Source: Serratia sp. UGAL515B_01
GTDB lineage: Bacteria; Pseudomonadota; Gammaproteobacteria; Enterobacterales; Enterobacteriaceae
Direction of reading: 5' to 3'
Length of the DNA stretch: 64,000 bases
Assembly (NCBI RefSeq): GCF_033095805.1
Contig: NZ_CP109901.1
Span: 2,356,001 to 2,420,000, forward strand
Part shown: in pieces, positions 51,532 through 63,132 of the stretch
Layout: each line of letters opens with the position of its first letter
Position numbering within the stretch: position 1 is the stretch's first letter
Notes under the pieces: generated by a model
Databases searched by the model: none
What the model was told of the DNA's origin: nothing
The model's input: only the letters and a program-made list of their open reading frames with translations
Position numbers and translations under genes: made by a program

Positions 51532-51986
51532 TGCAGATTTGGGTAGATGCAGACGCCTGTCCGAACGTGATTAAAGAAGTGCTGTTCCGTGCCGCCGAGC
51601 GTACCTCCATACCCGTAACGTTAGTTGCCAATCAGCCGCTGCGTACGCCACCGTCTAAGTTTATTCGCACGTTGCAGGTCGCCGCAGGTTTTGATGTGGC
51701 AGACAATGAAATTGTGCATCGTTGTCAACCCAACGATCTGGTGATCACCGCTGATATTCCTCTGGCCGCAGAAGTGATAGAAAAAGGCGCCATTGCACTC
51801 AATCCGCGCGGTGAGCGTTACACGCCAGACACTATTCGTGAACGCCTGAATATGCGTGACTTTATGGATACCCTACGTTCCAGCGGGATACAGACCGGTG
51901 GGCCAAACACGCTTAACCAACGCGACCGTCAGCAGTTCGCCAATGAATTAGATAAATGGTTGCAACAGGCGAAACAAGCCACTTAA
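51531..51986 (+). CDS. YaiI/YqxD family protein (DUF188)
   Basis: The 151-residue protein begins [22 protein letters not shown] and contains [19 protein letters not shown] and [23 protein letters not shown], the hallmark segments of the DUF188 family. The D-x-D-A-C start and distal aspartates suggest a PIN-like nuclease fold, which is inference. Its ATG overlaps the hemF TAA by one base, so expression is probably coupled. E. coli yaiI lies elsewhere; I therefore leave the symbol blank. Confidence 0.9.
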
Positions 51987-52055
51987 TGGCCCATCGTATC
52001 ATTGCGATACTTGCGTTGATTTCAAGTAGGATTAGGGGTATAAAGTTAGCCATTT

Positions 52056-52071
52056 AGACGTCTACATAGAT
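52056..52071 (+). promoter_or_regulatory. MetJ box upstream of mmuPM
   Basis: AGACGTCT at 52056-52063 is a perfect 8-bp MetJ box. The adjoining octamer ACATAGAT is a weak second copy, as usual for tandem met boxes. It ends 8-16 bp before the mmuP ATG, so bound MetJ would block expression. Confidence 0.75.
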
Positions 52072-52079
52072 AGAATGTT

Positions 52080-53495
52080 ATGCAATCGGCTGCTCCCTCT
52101 GAAGGTCAATTCAAACGCACCATGAAAGCACGGCACTTGGTAATGCTGTCGTTAGGCGGCGTGATCGGCACCGGGCTATTTTTCAACACTGGCTATATTA
52201 TTTCCACCACCGGAGCGCTGGGCACCCTGTTAGCCTATTTAATCGGCGCGTTGGTGGTGTATCTGGTGATGTTATGTCTGGGTGAGCTTGCTGTCGCTAT
52301 GCCAGAAACCGGGGCTTTTCACGTCTATGCAGCGCGTTATCTTGGCCCTGCAACCGGCTATACTGTGGCCTGGCTGTATTGGCTGACCTGGACCGTTGCG
52401 CTAGGCTCCAGCCTAACCGCTGCCGGTTTCTGCATGCAATACTGGTTTCCACAATCCCCAGTATGGCTGTGGTGCCTGATTTTCTGCCTGACCATTTTCC
52501 TGCTGAATGTCGTGACCAGCCGATTCTTTGCCGAAAGCGAATTCTGGTTTTCCCTGATCAAGGTCATCACTATCCTGGCATTTATTGTCTTGGGGGGATG
52601 TGCCATATTTGGCCTGATACCGATGAAGGACGGCACACCCGCCCCTTTCCTGCATAATCTTATGGCATCGGGCTGGTTGCCAAATGGCACACTGCCAATC
52701 CTGATGACCATGGTAGCCGTCAATTTTGCCTTTTCTGGAACCGAACTGATCGGCATTGCAGCAGGCGAAACCAAAAATCCTGAGAAGGTCGTGCCTTTAG
52801 CCATCCGTACCACAGTGGTCCGCCTGATGCTGTTCTTCATTGGCACGGTCTTTGTGCTTGCTGCTCTCATCCCAATGGAACAGGCCGGGGTGGTCAAAAG
52901 TCCTTTTGTGTTGGTATTTGAACGTATCGGGGTTCCTTACGCCGCCGATATTTTCAATTTCGTGATCCTAACGGCTATTCTCTCAGCTGCTAACTCAGGA
53001 CTTTACGCTTCGGGACGCATGCTATGGTCACTGGCAAATCAAGGCACGCTACCGATTTATTTTTCCCGCATAAACGCACGCGGTATCCCAATTAATGCAC
53101 TGACGTTCAGTATGCTCGGTGGCGTGTTGGCTCTGCTGACCAGCGTGATTGCTCCCGACACGGTATTTGTGGCACTGTCCGCTATTTCCGGCTTTGCGGT
53201 TGTTGCCGTCTGGCTAAGTATCTGTGCTGCGCATTACGCCTTCCGCCGCCGATATCTATGCAGCGGTCAACCCATCACAGGGCTGAAATACCGTGCTCCA
53301 GGTTACCCGTTGACGCCAATCGTCGGTTTTGTCCTGTGTTTACTGGCCTGTATTGGCCTGGCGTTCGATCCTGAACAACGCATTGCGTTGTACTGTGGCC
53401 TGCCATTTATTGCGATTTGTTATCTAGCCTATTACTTAACCCGCAGCGTCGGGGAGAGAAAACCACTGAATACTGGAGAAAAGCATGTCGGTTAA
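52080..53495 (+). CDS. mmuP: S-methylmethionine permease MmuP
   Basis: MmuP is an inner-membrane amino-acid permease of the APC family that imports S-methylmethionine, a plant-derived methyl donor. The 471-residue protein has about twelve hydrophobic helices and the family start [23 protein letters not shown], then [21 protein letters not shown] near residue 225. Identification over related permeases rests on direct pairing with mmuM, whose start overlaps its end by 11 bp, and on the MetJ box. Confidence 0.92.
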   Translation: MQSAAPSEGQFKRTMKARHLVMLSLGGVIGTGLFFNTGYIISTTGALGTLLAYLIGALVVYLVMLCLGELAVAMPETGAFHVYAARYLGPATGYTVAWLYWLTWTVALGSSLTAAGFCMQYWFPQSPVWLWCLIFCLTIFLLNVVTSRFFAESEFWFSLIKVITILAFIVLGGCAIFGLIPMKDGTPAPFLHNLMASGWLPNGTLPILMTMVAVNFAFSGTELIGIAAGETKNPEKVVPLAIRTTVVRLMLFFIGTVFVLAALIPMEQAGVVKSPFVLVFERIGVPYAADIFNFVILTAILSAANSGLYASGRMLWSLANQGTLPIYFSRINARGIPINALTFSMLGGVLALLTSVIAPDTVFVALSAISGFAVVAVWLSICAAHYAFRRRYLCSGQPITGLKYRAPGYPLTPIVGFVLCLLACIGLAFDPEQRIALYCGLPFIAICYLAYYLTRSVGERKPLNTGEKHVG

Positions 53496-54423
53496 TAATC
53501 CCCTAATCCCACTACTGGCTGATAATCGCACCTTGATCTTAGACGGCGCATTAGCTACCGAACTGGAAGCTCGCGGTTGCGATCTCACCGACCCGCTATG
53601 GTCGGCAAAAGTACTGATTGAAAACCCACAGTTAATTTATCAGGTACATCTGGATTACTTCTCAGCTGGTGCCCAATGCGCCATTACCGCCAGCTATCAA
53701 GCAACGCCACAAGGTTTTCTAGCCCGTGGCCTGGATGAGCAACAATCATTAACCCTGATCGCCAAGAGTGTACAACTGGCGCAACAGGCACGTAGCGATT
53801 ATCTGGCTCTACACCCGCAAACATCACCTTTGTTAGTCGCAGGTTCTGTTGGGCCTTATGGGGCCTATCTGGCTGACGGCTCCGAGTATCGCGGTGATTA
53901 TCACTTGCCACAAGAAGAGATGATGGCTTTCCATCGCCCACGAATTAATGCGCTAGCCAAGGCCGGGGTTGACCTGTTGGCATGCGAAACGCTGCCTTCT
54001 TTTGCGGAGTTGCTTGCTCTGCTGGCGCTATTAAAAGAATTTCCGACGTTGGGTGCCTGGTTCTCTTTCACGCTGCGAGATAGTCAACATCTGAGTGACG
54101 GTACACCACTGAAAAACGTGGTGACCGTGTTGGAAGCCAACCCGCAAGCATTAGCCATCGGGATCAACTGCATTGCCTTGGAAAACGTAGCCTCTGCCTT
54201 GCAGCACTTCGCTACGCTGAGTAAGAAACCGTTACTGGTTTACCCTAATTCTGGTGAGCAGTACGATCCGGTGAGTAAAACCTGGCATCAATGTGACAAT
54301 CAACAGGGCCATCTGGTTGGTCAGATTGCAGGGTGGCAAAGTACAGGTGCCCGATTAATCGGTGGTTGCTGCCGCACCACACCGGCTGACATTCGAGCCA
54401 TTGTCGAACATTGCAAGGCATAA
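53485..54423 (+). CDS. mmuM: Homocysteine S-methyltransferase MmuM
   Basis: MmuM transfers a methyl group from S-methylmethionine (or S-adenosylmethionine) to homocysteine, giving methionine. The 312-residue protein has the family's zinc cysteines: one after GIN ([10 protein letters not shown] near residue 230) and the pair in [16 protein letters not shown] at the C-terminus. The N-terminal [14 protein letters not shown] and central ITASYQAT segments are typical. The gene is translationally coupled to mmuP and followed by a strong terminator. Confidence 0.96.
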   Translation: MSVNNPLIPLLADNRTLILDGALATELEARGCDLTDPLWSAKVLIENPQLIYQVHLDYFSAGAQCAITASYQATPQGFLARGLDEQQSLTLIAKSVQLAQQARSDYLALHPQTSPLLVAGSVGPYGAYLADGSEYRGDYHLPQEEMMAFHRPRINALAKAGVDLLACETLPSFAELLALLALLKEFPTLGAWFSFTLRDSQHLSDGTPLKNVVTVLEANPQALAIGINCIALENVASALQHFATLSKKPLLVYPNSGEQYDPVSKTWHQCDNQQGHLVGQIAGWQSTGARLIGGCCRTTPADIRAIVEHCKA

Positions 54424-54465
54424 AATATCCCAACCGTTTGTAGCGTCAGAATCAAAAGTAAGCAA

Positions 54466-54503
54466 AAAAAGCCCCCTTCGGACACGGTTGCTGGGGGCTT
54501 TTT
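54466..54503. terminator. Bidirectional terminator between mmuM and maeB
   Basis: A perfect 11-bp stem AAAAAGCCCCC/GGGGGCTTTTT (54466-54476, 54493-54503) has A/T runs on both outer sides. It serves the convergent mmuM and maeB genes. Confidence 0.9.
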
Positions 54504-54514
54504 CATACCGTTAT

Positions 54515-56794
54515 TTAGAGTGGCTGAGTCTGTGCTTCTACCACCGCCAGAGCCACCATATTGACAATGCGACGCACCGAAGCGATCGGCGTCAGAATGT
54601 GTACTGGTTTGGCTACCCCCATCAATACCGGTCCGACTGTTACCCCTTCAGAACATGAGACGCGCAGCAGGTTGTAACTGATACGTGCTGCTTCCACGTT
54701 CGGCATGATCAGCACGTTGGCAGCCCCTTTCAGCGGACTGTCCGGCATCAGATCATGACGGATGCTTTCCACTAGCGCAGCGTCGCCGTGCATTTCACCG
54801 TCGATCTCCAGATTCGGAGCCATCTGATTTACCAGCTCCAGCGTTCTGCGCATCTTGTTCGCCGACGCACCGTTGGATGATCCAAAGCTTGAGTGCGACA
54901 ACAGCGCTACTTTAGGTTCAATACCAAAGCGGCGTACCGTTTCCGCCGCCATGAGCGTAATTTCTGCCAGTTGCTCCGGAGTCGGGTCGTCATTAACGTA
55001 AGTATCCGCAATAAATGTATTGCCGCTAGGCAGCAATAAAGCATTCATTGCGCCAGCAACGTTCGATCCTTCGCGGAAACCAAACACTTTTTCGACCACC
55101 TCATAATGTTCATGGTAGCTACCGATAGTGCCACAGATCATGGCGTCGGCTTCCCCACGGTGCAACATGATGGCAGCGACTAGCGTTGGGTTGCCGATCA
55201 CCGCACGGCGGGCCTGTTCCTGTGAAACGCCACGACGCTTCATAATCTGGTAATACTCACCCCAGTATTCCTTGAAACGCGGATCAGATTGGTTATTCAC
55301 CACTTCAAAATCTTTGCCCGGTGTCAATTGCAGGCCTAGTTTCTTCAAACGCATTTCGATCACGTTCGGACGCCCAACCAAAATCGGGTAAGCCAACCCT
55401 TGTGATACCATTTCCTGCGTGGCATGCAGTACACGCTCTTCTTCACCCTCAGCCATCACTACGCGCTTCATCTCTTTCTTGGCCTGCGAGAAGATCGGTT
55501 TCATGAACAGGTTGGTTGTGTAGACGAACTCTGTCAGTTTCTCAACGTAAGCATCGAGGTCTTCGATTGGACGCAGCGCTACGCCGGAATCCATAGCGGC
55601 CTTGGCCACCGCAGGCGCAATTTTAACAATCAGACGTGGATCGAAGGGTTTAGGAATGATGTATTCTGGGCCAAAGGAGAGATCCTGATCGCCATATGCC
55701 GAAGCAACTACATCACTCTGCTCTGCCAACGCCAGATCGGCAATCGCATGTACGCAAGCCAGCTTCATTTCTTCGTTAATGGTCGTTGCCCCAACATCCA
55801 GTGCACCACGGAAAATGAATGGGAAGCAGAGAACGTTGTTCACCTGGTTTGGGAAATCGGAACGCCCGGTACAAATGATCGCATCCGGGCGTACTGCTTT
55901 GGCCAACGGTGGCAGGATTTCTGGTTCTGGATTGGCAAGCGCCATGATCAACGGATCTCGCGCCATGGTTTTCACCATATCCTGCGTCAATACGCCTGGG
56001 CCTGAGCATCCCAGGAAAATATCGGCATTTGGGATAGCATCCCCTAACGTACGCTGGCCATTATCCGCGATAGCATACGCCGCTTTGGTTTCCTCCATTT
56101 GGGCGTCACGACCTTTGTAGATAACGCCCTTGGAATCACAAACGGTAATGTTATGCTTGCCCAAGCCCAGTGCGACCAACAGGTTAAGGCAGGCAATAGA
56201 AGCAGCACCCGCCCCAGAAACCACCAGACGAACGTCAGAGATATTCTTTTTCACCACTCGCAGGCCGTTCAGCACCGCGGCGGTCGTAATAATGGCTGTC
56301 CCGTGCTGATCGTCATGGAATACCGGAATATTCATACGTTCGCGCAATTTTTTCTCAATATAGAAACACTCTGGCGCCTTGATATCTTCGAGGTTGATAC
56401 CGCCGAAAGTCGGTTCCAGCGCCGCAATCACGTCAATCAGTTTGTCAGGATCATGCTCATCAACTTCGATATCGAACACGTCAATACCGGAAAACTTCTT
56501 AAACAGAACACCTTTGCCTTCCATCACCGGTTTACCGGCTAGTGCCCCTATATTACCCAGCCCCAACACGGCCGTACCGTTGGAGATCACCGCAACCAAG
56601 TTACCTTTTGCCGTATATTTATAGGCAGCCAGAGGGTCGGCAGCAATTTCCAGACAGGGCGCTGCCACACCCGGCGAATAGGCCAAAGCCAGATCGCGCT
56701 GGGTTGCCAACGGTTTGGTTGGTGACACTTGTATCTTCCCTGGGACAGGAAACTGATGGAAATCAAGAGCACTCTGTTTGAGCTGTTCGTCCAT
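54515..56794 (-). CDS. maeB: NADP-dependent malic enzyme MaeB
   Basis: MaeB converts malate to pyruvate and CO2 with NADPH formation. The 759-residue protein has an N-terminal malic-enzyme part (about 1-430): [35 protein letters not shown], the Rossmann [11 protein letters not shown] and CSGPGVL. A C-terminal phosphotransacetylase-like domain (about 430-759) follows, with [17 protein letters not shown], regulatory in E. coli and not an active acetyltransferase. The length matches E. coli MaeB. talA is divergent, as in E. coli. Confidence 0.98.
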   Translation of the reverse strand: MDEQLKQSALDFHQFPVPGKIQVSPTKPLATQRDLALAYSPGVAAPCLEIAADPLAAYKYTAKGNLVAVISNGTAVLGLGNIGALAGKPVMEGKGVLFKKFSGIDVFDIEVDEHDPDKLIDVIAALEPTFGGINLEDIKAPECFYIEKKLRERMNIPVFHDDQHGTAIITTAAVLNGLRVVKKNISDVRLVVSGAGAASIACLNLLVALGLGKHNITVCDSKGVIYKGRDAQMEETKAAYAIADNGQRTLGDAIPNADIFLGCSGPGVLTQDMVKTMARDPLIMALANPEPEILPPLAKAVRPDAIICTGRSDFPNQVNNVLCFPFIFRGALDVGATTINEEMKLACVHAIADLALAEQSDVVASAYGDQDLSFGPEYIIPKPFDPRLIVKIAPAVAKAAMDSGVALRPIEDLDAYVEKLTEFVYTTNLFMKPIFSQAKKEMKRVVMAEGEEERVLHATQEMVSQGLAYPILVGRPNVIEMRLKKLGLQLTPGKDFEVVNNQSDPRFKEYWGEYYQIMKRRGVSQEQARRAVIGNPTLVAAIMLHRGEADAMICGTIGSYHEHYEVVEKVFGFREGSNVAGAMNALLLPSGNTFIADTYVNDDPTPEQLAEITLMAAETVRRFGIEPKVALLSHSSFGSSNGASANKMRRTLELVNQMAPNLEIDGEMHGDAALVESIRHDLMPDSPLKGAANVLIMPNVEAARISYNLLRVSCSEGVTVGPVLMGVAKPVHILTPIASVRRIVNMVALAVVEAQTQPL

Positions 56795-57265
56795 TATGGA
56801 TTCCTTTGCTTTTCTGCTTTTATGTTGAGGTAAGGCTATACCCTAGATAATTCGAAATATGGCGGTAAATAACGCCAAACTAGTATAGTGGGGGAATAAT
56901 CACAAACTTTGAAGCGCGCCATAACCTTGAGCGAAATTTGCAGATGCCCCCTTAAACAAAGCTGGACAGAACAAAAAATCGTCAGCTGTCAGTTGCTGTA
57001 CCACATTTCTTTGCTGCAAAAACCGATATTTCAGACAAAAACCAGCGTGTCACCCAAACCGCGTTAAATCTGTTCCTGACCGATTTTTCGCTCAGTTGCC
57101 CTCTAGCTGCAGTTTGAATACACTTCCGAATAGTGTTTATTGATGTTACCAATTGTAATAATCAAGAAAGGATCATTTCATTTATTGAACATTTGGTGCA
57201 GTGTAATCCCTATGATGAAAATTGTTCTCATTTACTTGTAATGACGTTGGGCAAGGAGCTTACAA
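56795..57265. other. maeB-talA divergent intergenic region
   Basis: The 471-bp gap has no gene I can support. A segment near 56838-56855 (TATACCCTAGATAATTCGAA) resembles the end of the Yersinia/Serratia-type intergenic repeat. The talA-proximal part is AT-rich and ends with an AAGGAG ribosome site before talA. Confidence 0.4.
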
Positions 57266-58216
57266 ATGAACCAATTAGACGCACTCAAACAGCTAACCGT
57301 CGTGGTAGCAGACAGCGGTGATATTGAGTCAATACGCCAGTTCGAACCGCAAGACGCCACGACCAATCCGTCCTTGATCCTAAAAGCAGCCGCGCTGCCT
57401 CAATACAGACCTCTAATTGCTGAAGCACTGAACTACGCACGCCAGCAGGGCGGTAGCAAAGAAACTCAACTGATTAACGCCTGTGACAAATTGGCAGTGA
57501 ATATCGGTGTAGAAATCCTGAAAAGCGTTCCAGGGCGTATTTCCACTGAAGTGGATGCCCGTATGTCCTTCGATCGCGGTATGTGTGTAGCAAAAGCGCG
57601 TAAGCTGATCGGGATGTATAAAGCACAAGGGATCGATAAATCCCGTATTTTGATCAAACTGGCAGCAACCTGGGAAGGCATCAAGGCCGCTGAAGAATTG
57701 GAAAGAGAAGGTATTAATACCAATCTGACGCTGCTGTTCTCTTTTGCTCAGGCTCGAGCCTGTGCCGAAGCGAGTGTCTTCCTGATCTCTCCATTCGTTG
57801 GCCGGATCTATGATTGGTATCAGGCAAAGCAACCGATGACTGACTACGATGCAGAGCAGGACCCAGGTGTGAAATCTGTTCGCGCCATTTATGAATACTA
57901 CAAACAGCATCGTTACCAAACCGTGATCATGGGTGCCAGCTTCCGTAAAGTAGAGCAGATCCTGGCGCTAGCAGGTTGTGACCGTTTGACGATCGCTCCG
58001 AATCTACTGGAACAACTCAAACAAAATCAACAACCGGTTGAGCGTAAACTCACACCGTCAACCGAAGCGTTTTACCAACCGGCACCGCTGGCTGAAGCAG
58101 AGTTCCGCTGGCTGCATAATCAGGATGCTATGGCAGTAGAAAAGCTGGCCGAAGGTATCCGTCTGTTTGCCGTCGACCAGCAAAAACTGGAAGACATGCT
58201 GGCAGCTGAGCTGTAA
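57266..58216 (+). CDS. talA: Transaldolase A
   Basis: Transaldolase moves a dihydroxyacetone unit between sugar phosphates in the pentose phosphate pathway. The 316-residue length equals E. coli TalA. The Schiff-base lysine is K131 in [12 protein letters not shown]. Other landmarks are [19 protein letters not shown] and [14 protein letters not shown]. Choice of TalA over TalB rests on the position beside maeB and on the start sequence. tktB, which follows talA in E. coli, is absent. Confidence 0.96.
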   Translation: MNQLDALKQLTVVVADSGDIESIRQFEPQDATTNPSLILKAAALPQYRPLIAEALNYARQQGGSKETQLINACDKLAVNIGVEILKSVPGRISTEVDARMSFDRGMCVAKARKLIGMYKAQGIDKSRILIKLAATWEGIKAAEELEREGINTNLTLLFSFAQARACAEASVFLISPFVGRIYDWYQAKQPMTDYDAEQDPGVKSVRAIYEYYKQHRYQTVIMGASFRKVEQILALAGCDRLTIAPNLLEQLKQNQQPVERKLTPSTEAFYQPAPLAEAEFRWLHNQDAMAVEKLAEGIRLFAVDQQKLEDMLAAEL

Positions 58217-58254
58217 TTCCGGACGGTTTCCCGCTCCCCTACGTTGAGTTTACG

Positions 58255-58275
58255 GCCCTCTGACGAGGGCTTTTT
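58255..58275 (+). terminator. talA terminator
   Basis: The stem GCCCTC/GAGGGC with a TGAC loop is followed by TTTTT, about 40 bp after the talA stop. Confidence 0.85.
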
Positions 58276-58343
58276 GCTAAAGACAATCGGCAAATGTCTG
58301 TTAGGGTGTAACAACGGAGTTCGCTGATGCCGAAAGAGAAAAC

Positions 58344-58919
58344 CTATTCCATCACCCGATGGATCTGCAAATACTGCAACAGCATAATAGTTTTACCGTC
58401 CTTGATTCGGCCATCAGCAACCATCGCTACCGCTTCGCTGAATGGCAATTCTACGACCTCAATATCTTCATCTTCAATGCCGCCTCCCGGCGTTTGGCGT
58501 TCATTACTCTGATATTCAGCAATAAAGAAATGTATCAACTCCGTAACCCCGCCCGGCGACATATAGGCTTCAAAAACTTTCTTCACCTGTGATACCTGGA
58601 AACCGGTTTCCTCTACCGCCTCACGGCGGACACACTGCTCCGGTGAATCATTATCCAGCAACCCTGCACAGGCTTCCAACAGCATGCCATTGGCGTTGCC
58701 ATTCAAATAGGTTGGCATGCGGAATTGATGGGTTAACACCACCGTTCCCATAGCACGGTTATACAGCAGGATCGTTGCTCCATTGCCCCGGTCATAAACC
58801 TCACGCTCCTGTTCAACCCATCCACCGTCCTTGCGTTTTAAATCAAAGGTGTATTTGTTCAGTACATACCAATTGTTCGATAACAGCTGTTTTCTGATAT
58901 TTGTAATTTTTGATGGCAT
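58344..58919 (-). CDS. nudK: Nudix hydrolase NudK (GDP-mannose pyrophosphatase)
   Basis: NudK hydrolyses GDP-mannose and similar sugar nucleotides in vitro. I choose the ATG at 58919, which gives 191 residues, the E. coli length; the frame is open 20 codons further. The Nudix box is recognisable around [10 protein letters not shown] followed by [10 protein letters not shown]. The family hallmark [18 protein letters not shown] and the IEDEDIEV segment are also present. It lies after the nap operon terminator and converges on talA. Confidence 0.96.
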   Translation of the reverse strand: MPSKITNIRKQLLSNNWYVLNKYTFDLKRKDGGWVEQEREVYDRGNGATILLYNRAMGTVVLTHQFRMPTYLNGNANGMLLEACAGLLDNDSPEQCVRREAVEETGFQVSQVKKVFEAYMSPGGVTELIHFFIAEYQSNERQTPGGGIEDEDIEVVELPFSEAVAMVADGRIKDGKTIMLLQYLQIHRVME

Positions 58920-58997
58920 AAAATTTATCTTCCGTTGCTTGAGGGCGATCAACCGAATGCTGATAGCAAAACGCAGCACAGAGTGATTTGCAACAAA

Positions 58998-59030
58998 AAC
59001 CCCCGCAGGCTCTTCAGCACTGCGGGGGTT
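58998..59030 (-). terminator. nap operon terminator
   Basis: An 11-bp perfect stem AACCCCCGCAG/CTGCGGGGGTT (58998-59008, 59020-59030) is followed by a T run on the minus strand, 15 bp after the napC stop. Confidence 0.92.
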
Positions 59031-59044
59031 TTATGAGTCAGGCA

Positions 59045-59662
59045 TCAGAAGCCGGTAGGAACATTGCGCATATCTGGCAACTTGTGCGCTATACCTTTAT
59101 GGCAGTCAATGCAGGTTTTACCTTCATCGATCGCTTTGTTGTGCATTTTAGCCGCCACCGTTTTCTGCGCGGTAAAGTCCATATACTCAAAGTTATGGCA
59201 GTTACGGCATTCCTGCGAGTTATTGGCTTTCATGCGGGCCCATTCATTGTTGGCCATAGTTAAACGGTGTTCCTCGAATTTCTGCGGCGTATCAATCAGG
59301 CCAAACACCTTGGCATACAGTTCTTTACTGGCCTTCATCTTACGTAACATCTTCGGCCCCCACTCATGGGGTACGTGGCAATCCGGGCAGGTTGCACGCA
59401 CACCACTGCGGTTACTGTAATGCACCGTGTGCATATACTCTTGATAGACGTTTTCACGCATTTCGTGGCAACTGATACAGAATTTTTCAGTGTTAGCCAT
59501 TTCCATTCCAGTATTAAAACCGCCCCAAAAGACGATCCCCGCAACAAACCCTATCAACAACAACGTCCCCAGAGCCAGCCTGCTTGGCTTACGCCACCAA
59601 CGCCATAAACGGCGGATCGGCCCGACCTTTTTCTCTGATGTTTCATTATTACGTTCGGCCAT
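59045..59662 (-). CDS. napC: Tetraheme c-type cytochrome NapC
   Basis: NapC takes electrons from membrane quinol and gives them to NapAB in the periplasm. The 205-residue protein has one N-terminal membrane helix ([18 protein letters not shown]) and four CxxCH heme sites: CISCH, CPDCH, CRNCH and CIDCH. This is the NapC/NirT pattern. It lies 11 bp after napB and ends the operon. Confidence 0.98.
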   Translation of the reverse strand: MAERNNETSEKKVGPIRRLWRWWRKPSRLALGTLLLIGFVAGIVFWGGFNTGMEMANTEKFCISCHEMRENVYQEYMHTVHYSNRSGVRATCPDCHVPHEWGPKMLRKMKASKELYAKVFGLIDTPQKFEEHRLTMANNEWARMKANNSQECRNCHNFEYMDFTAQKTVAAKMHNKAIDEGKTCIDCHKGIAHKLPDMRNVPTGF

Positions 59663-59673
59663 AGCTCCCCCGC

Positions 59674-60123
59674 TTAGTGACCAAAGCCAGGCATCGGCTT
59701 GAAATTGTTACCGACGATGGGTGCAGCATCGGTTTGTGGTACGTGGCATTGCAGACAGAAATAACGACGTGGAGACACCTCTCCCAACACCTTGCCATCG
59801 CTGTCCATAAAGTGTGTTGGGCTGACCCGTGGTGCGCCCGTGGTGCGATAGTGTTCAACACCATGACACTGTAAACAGCGGTTGGTGTTTCTACTGATCT
59901 GATAGCCGTCAATACTGTGCGGGATCAACGGTGGCTGATTCACGTAGTTCAGCGCCATTTTCTCTTGCTGTTTCGGCATGTTAACTTTCCCTTCTGCGGT
60001 ACCGGAAACCTCAGGCGATTTCTGGAGGTCCACATCACTGGCAGCAAAAGCGATGCTGGCAACCACCAGTGTTAACAGCGCCCCCCATAGGGAAAGGTGC
60101 TTTTTCAGGACAGGGCTTTTCAT
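59674..60123 (-). CDS. napB: Diheme cytochrome c NapB
   Basis: NapB is the small electron-transfer subunit of periplasmic nitrate reductase. I choose the ATG at 60123, which follows GGGAGCC and starts a signal peptide ([17 protein letters not shown]); the frame continues upstream without support. The precursor is 149 residues, the E. coli length. Two heme sites are seen: CLQCHGVEH and CLQCHVPQT. It follows napA after a 262-bp gap rather than directly. Confidence 0.97.
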   Translation of the reverse strand: MKSPVLKKHLSLWGALLTLVVASIAFAASDVDLQKSPEVSGTAEGKVNMPKQQEKMALNYVNQPPLIPHSIDGYQISRNTNRCLQCHGVEHYRTTGAPRVSPTHFMDSDGKVLGEVSPRRYFCLQCHVPQTDAAPIVGNNFKPMPGFGH

Positions 60124-60385
60124 TTTTTGGCTCCCGAATAATAAAATTTGGTCTTGATTTCGCATACGTGTGTTCAGCACAACCGCGGACACAACGTCTG
60201 CAGGCAACGCAAGCACCTCTGCCAAACACTCAATACAAGGTGCTGATGTGGCAAAATGGCCACATCAGCGATGCACACAACCAGCAGACTTTGCAGCAAT
60301 ATCCGCGACTGGCCGTATCCCTCAATGACTGCAACGGCTTCTCACCGCGCTGATGCCTTATCTCGTTGCTGGCACCTTCTAAGAC
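60124..60385 (-). other. napA-napB gap with hairpin and relic Cys motif
   Basis: In E. coli napG and napH lie here; this operon lacks both. On the coding strand, 60170-60230 in a frame opened by GTG reads ACVACRRCVRGC followed by AEHTY. That four-cysteine spacing (CxxCxxCxxxC) is the ferredoxin type found in NapG and NapH. An in-frame stop directly precedes it, so it is not a gene. A perfect hairpin is listed separately. Confidence 0.45.
60242..60269. repeat. Perfect 11-bp hairpin inside the nap operon
   Basis: GCTGATGTGGC (60242-60252) and GCCACATCAGC (60259-60269) pair perfectly around a six-base loop. No T run follows on the coding (minus) strand, so it is more likely an mRNA processing or stability element than a terminator. 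Confidence 0.7.
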
Positions 60386-62872
60386 TTAAACCTTCTCCAG
60401 TTTTACGGCACACTTCTTGAAGTCAGTTTCTTTAGACAGAGGATCGGTTGCGTCCAACGTCAGATTGTTAACCAACTGCGCCGCATCAAAGAATGGCATA
60501 AACACCAATCCTTGCGGTGGGCGGTTCCGGCCACGAGTTTCGACAATACTCACCATTTCACCACGGCGTGAGACGACTTTAACTTTGTCACCGCGGCGCA
60601 GGTTGCGACTCTTGGCATCCAGCGGATGGATAAACAGCACCGCTTCAGGGAAGGCCCGGTGTAATTCCGGTACGCGGCGGGTCATTGACCCAGTATGCCA
60701 ATGTTCCAGTACACGGCCTGTTGACAGCCATAAATCATATTCCTGATCCGGGCTTTCCGCTGCGGGTTCGTACGGCAGTGCAAAGATCACTGCCTTACCG
60801 TCTGGTTTACCGTAAAAGCGCACGCTTTCCCCCACCTTCACAAAAGGATCGGTACCTTCGCGGTAACGCCACAGCGTCTCTTTACCATCAACCACCGGCC
60901 AGCGCAGACCACGCACCTGATGATAGATATCGAACGGTGCCAAATCGTGACCATGGCCGCGCCCAAAACCGGCATACTCCTCAAACAGCCCTTTCTGGAT
61001 GTAATAACCGAACTCACGCGATTCATCGTTTAGCTGTTCAGCCGGTATCTCGTCTAGCTTGTACTTATTGACTTCACCATTGGCAAACAGGACGTCGTAC
61101 AACGTTTTGCCACGGTATTCTGGCTTTTTATTGAGTAACTCATCTGGCCAAACCTCTTCCACTTTAAAACGCTTGGAGAATGTCACCAGTTGCCATAAGT
61201 CAGATTTAGCCTCGCTTGGTGCCTTCACCTGCTGACGCCAGAACTGAGTACGGCGCTCGGCATTCCCATAAGCACCCTCTTTTTCGACCCACATTGCCGT
61301 TGGCAGGATCAGGTCAGCAGACAACGCACTCACCGTGGGATAGGGATCGGAGACCACAATAAAGTTACGAGGATCGCGCCAGCCAGGCATACGATCTTGG
61401 TCGATATTTGGGCCAGCCTGCATGTTGTTGTTACACATCACCCAATAAACGTTCAACGTGCCGTCTTTCAACGCACGATCCTGTGCGATCGCATGCAGCC
61501 CGACTTTGTCCGGGATAGTACCGGCAGGCAGCTGCCATTTTTGTTCAGCAATCTGGCGATGTTTCTCATTGGTGACTACCATGTCCGCCGGCAGACGGTG
61601 TGAGAAAGTTCCCACCTCACGCGTGGTACCGCAGGCGGAAGGCTGTCCAGTGAGAGAAAACGGTCCACTACCAGGTTTAGATATCTTACCGGTCAGCAGA
61701 TGCAGGTTGTAACACAGGTTATTAGCCCAGACGCCGCGAGTATGCTGATTGAAACCCATGGTCCAGTAAGAGACCACTTTCACTTTGGGATCGGCATACA
61801 GTTTTGCCAGCGCTTCCAGTTGATCTTTGGGTACTCCGCTCATTTTTGAGGCTTTTTCCAGCGTGTACTCCGCTACAAACGCTTTGTAGTCTTCAAAACT
61901 CATCGGCTCCGAAGCATCGCTGCCTGGATTCTTCGCTGCTTTTTCCAAAGGGTGCGCTGGGCGCAGCCCATAACCAATATCGGTGGCACCTTTGTGGATA
62001 TTGACGTGTTGTTTGAGAAACGCCTGATCGACCGCATTATTCTGAATAATGTAGTTGGCGATATAATTCATAATCACCAGATCGGTCTGTGGGGTAAACA
62101 CCATGGCATTATCCGCCAGTTCGAAACTACGGTGTTCAAAGGTAGAAAGTACCGAAACGTTGACCTTATCGTTACCAAGACGGCGATTGGTAATACGCGA
62201 CCACAGAATAGGGTGCATTTCCGCCATATTGGAGCCCCAAAGCACAAATGCATCGGCGTGCTCGATATCATCATAGCAACCCATCGGCTCATCCATACCA
62301 AAGGTACGCATAAAGCCAACCACTGAAGAAGCCATACAATGGCGTGCGTTCGGGTCAATATTGTTCGAACGAAAACCGGCTTTGAACAGCTTGGCAGCAG
62401 CATAGCCTTCCCATACCGTCCACTGACCGGAGCCAAACATCCCTACTGACCCAGGGCCTTTCTCCTTCAGTGCCCCTTTGAACTTTTCGGCCATAACATT
62501 AAAAGCCTGATCCCAACTAATAGGCGTAAATTCGCCTTCTTTATCGTACTGGCCGTTCTTCATACGCAACATAGGCTGCGTCAGACGATCTTCGCCGTAC
62601 ATGATTTTGGGCAGGAAATAGCCTTTGATGCAGTTGAGGCCACGGTTTACTGGAGATTCAGGATCGCCCTGTGAGGCAACGATACGACCATTCTGCGTAC
62701 CAACCAGAACACCGCAGCCAGTGCCGCAGAAACGGCAAGGCGCTTTATCCCACTTAATTTCGTCGGCACTGCCGACCACGGCTTGTGCCACCGTTGGGAT
62801 CGTCAGCCCGGCAGCTGCCGCAGCCGCAGCTATTGCGTTGGCTTTCATGAAGTCTCGACGACTGAGTTTCAT
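60386..62872 (-). CDS. napA: Periplasmic nitrate reductase catalytic subunit NapA
   Basis: NapA reduces nitrate to nitrite at a bis-MGD molybdenum centre. The 828-residue precursor (E. coli 828) has a twin-arginine signal, SRRDFMK then an alanine-rich stretch ending VAQA. The [4Fe-4S] motif is CRFCGTGC plus a distal cysteine in GLNCIKGYF. The molybdenum-ligating cysteine is in [17 protein letters not shown] near residue 176-181. The C-terminal MopB-binding domain ([16 protein letters not shown]) is present. It overlaps the napD stop by four bases. Confidence 0.98.
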   Translation of the reverse strand: MKLSRRDFMKANAIAAAAAAAGLTIPTVAQAVVGSADEIKWDKAPCRFCGTGCGVLVGTQNGRIVASQGDPESPVNRGLNCIKGYFLPKIMYGEDRLTQPMLRMKNGQYDKEGEFTPISWDQAFNVMAEKFKGALKEKGPGSVGMFGSGQWTVWEGYAAAKLFKAGFRSNNIDPNARHCMASSVVGFMRTFGMDEPMGCYDDIEHADAFVLWGSNMAEMHPILWSRITNRRLGNDKVNVSVLSTFEHRSFELADNAMVFTPQTDLVIMNYIANYIIQNNAVDQAFLKQHVNIHKGATDIGYGLRPAHPLEKAAKNPGSDASEPMSFEDYKAFVAEYTLEKASKMSGVPKDQLEALAKLYADPKVKVVSYWTMGFNQHTRGVWANNLCYNLHLLTGKISKPGSGPFSLTGQPSACGTTREVGTFSHRLPADMVVTNEKHRQIAEQKWQLPAGTIPDKVGLHAIAQDRALKDGTLNVYWVMCNNNMQAGPNIDQDRMPGWRDPRNFIVVSDPYPTVSALSADLILPTAMWVEKEGAYGNAERRTQFWRQQVKAPSEAKSDLWQLVTFSKRFKVEEVWPDELLNKKPEYRGKTLYDVLFANGEVNKYKLDEIPAEQLNDESREFGYYIQKGLFEEYAGFGRGHGHDLAPFDIYHQVRGLRWPVVDGKETLWRYREGTDPFVKVGESVRFYGKPDGKAVIFALPYEPAAESPDQEYDLWLSTGRVLEHWHTGSMTRRVPELHRAFPEAVLFIHPLDAKSRNLRRGDKVKVVSRRGEMVSIVETRGRNRPPQGLVFMPFFDAAQLVNNLTLDATDPLSKETDFKKCAVKLEKV

Positions 62873-63132
62873 GGTGTTACCTCACCTTGCTCATCCTGCT
62901 GGTGATAAACCAGCGACACTGCCAGCACACCGTCAAGGTTGCGTACCGACTCAATTTTTTCCAACAGCGCCTGAGAGCGTTCTGCCTGCATAAGCACGAC
63001 CAGTTTGCCCTGCTGCTGGTCTGAAACCGGAATTTCGGTCTCAGGGATCGCCAACAGCGCTGGAATAAGCGCGGGGAATTTTTCTGACCGGGCCTGGACC
63101 ATCAACCCACTGACATGCCATTCATTGCTCAT
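62869..63132 (-). CDS. napD: NapA signal-peptide-binding chaperone NapD
   Basis: NapD binds the Tat signal of NapA and holds back export until the cofactor is inserted. I choose the ATG at 63132, which follows CCGGAG at good spacing and gives 87 residues, the usual length; an in-frame GTG three codons earlier is less likely. The [10 protein letters not shown] start and small ferredoxin-like fold fit the family. It overlaps the end of napF by 11 bp and napA by four. Confidence 0.95.
   Translation of the reverse strand: MSNEWHVSGLMVQARSEKFPALIPALLAIPETEIPVSDQQQGKLVVLMQAERSQALLEKIESVRNLDGVLAVSLVYHQQDEQGEVTP

Noticed and set aside
57133..57321. 62-codon frame running into talA
   Set aside because: It overlaps the talA start in another frame, and talA has a good ribosome site and full-length match.
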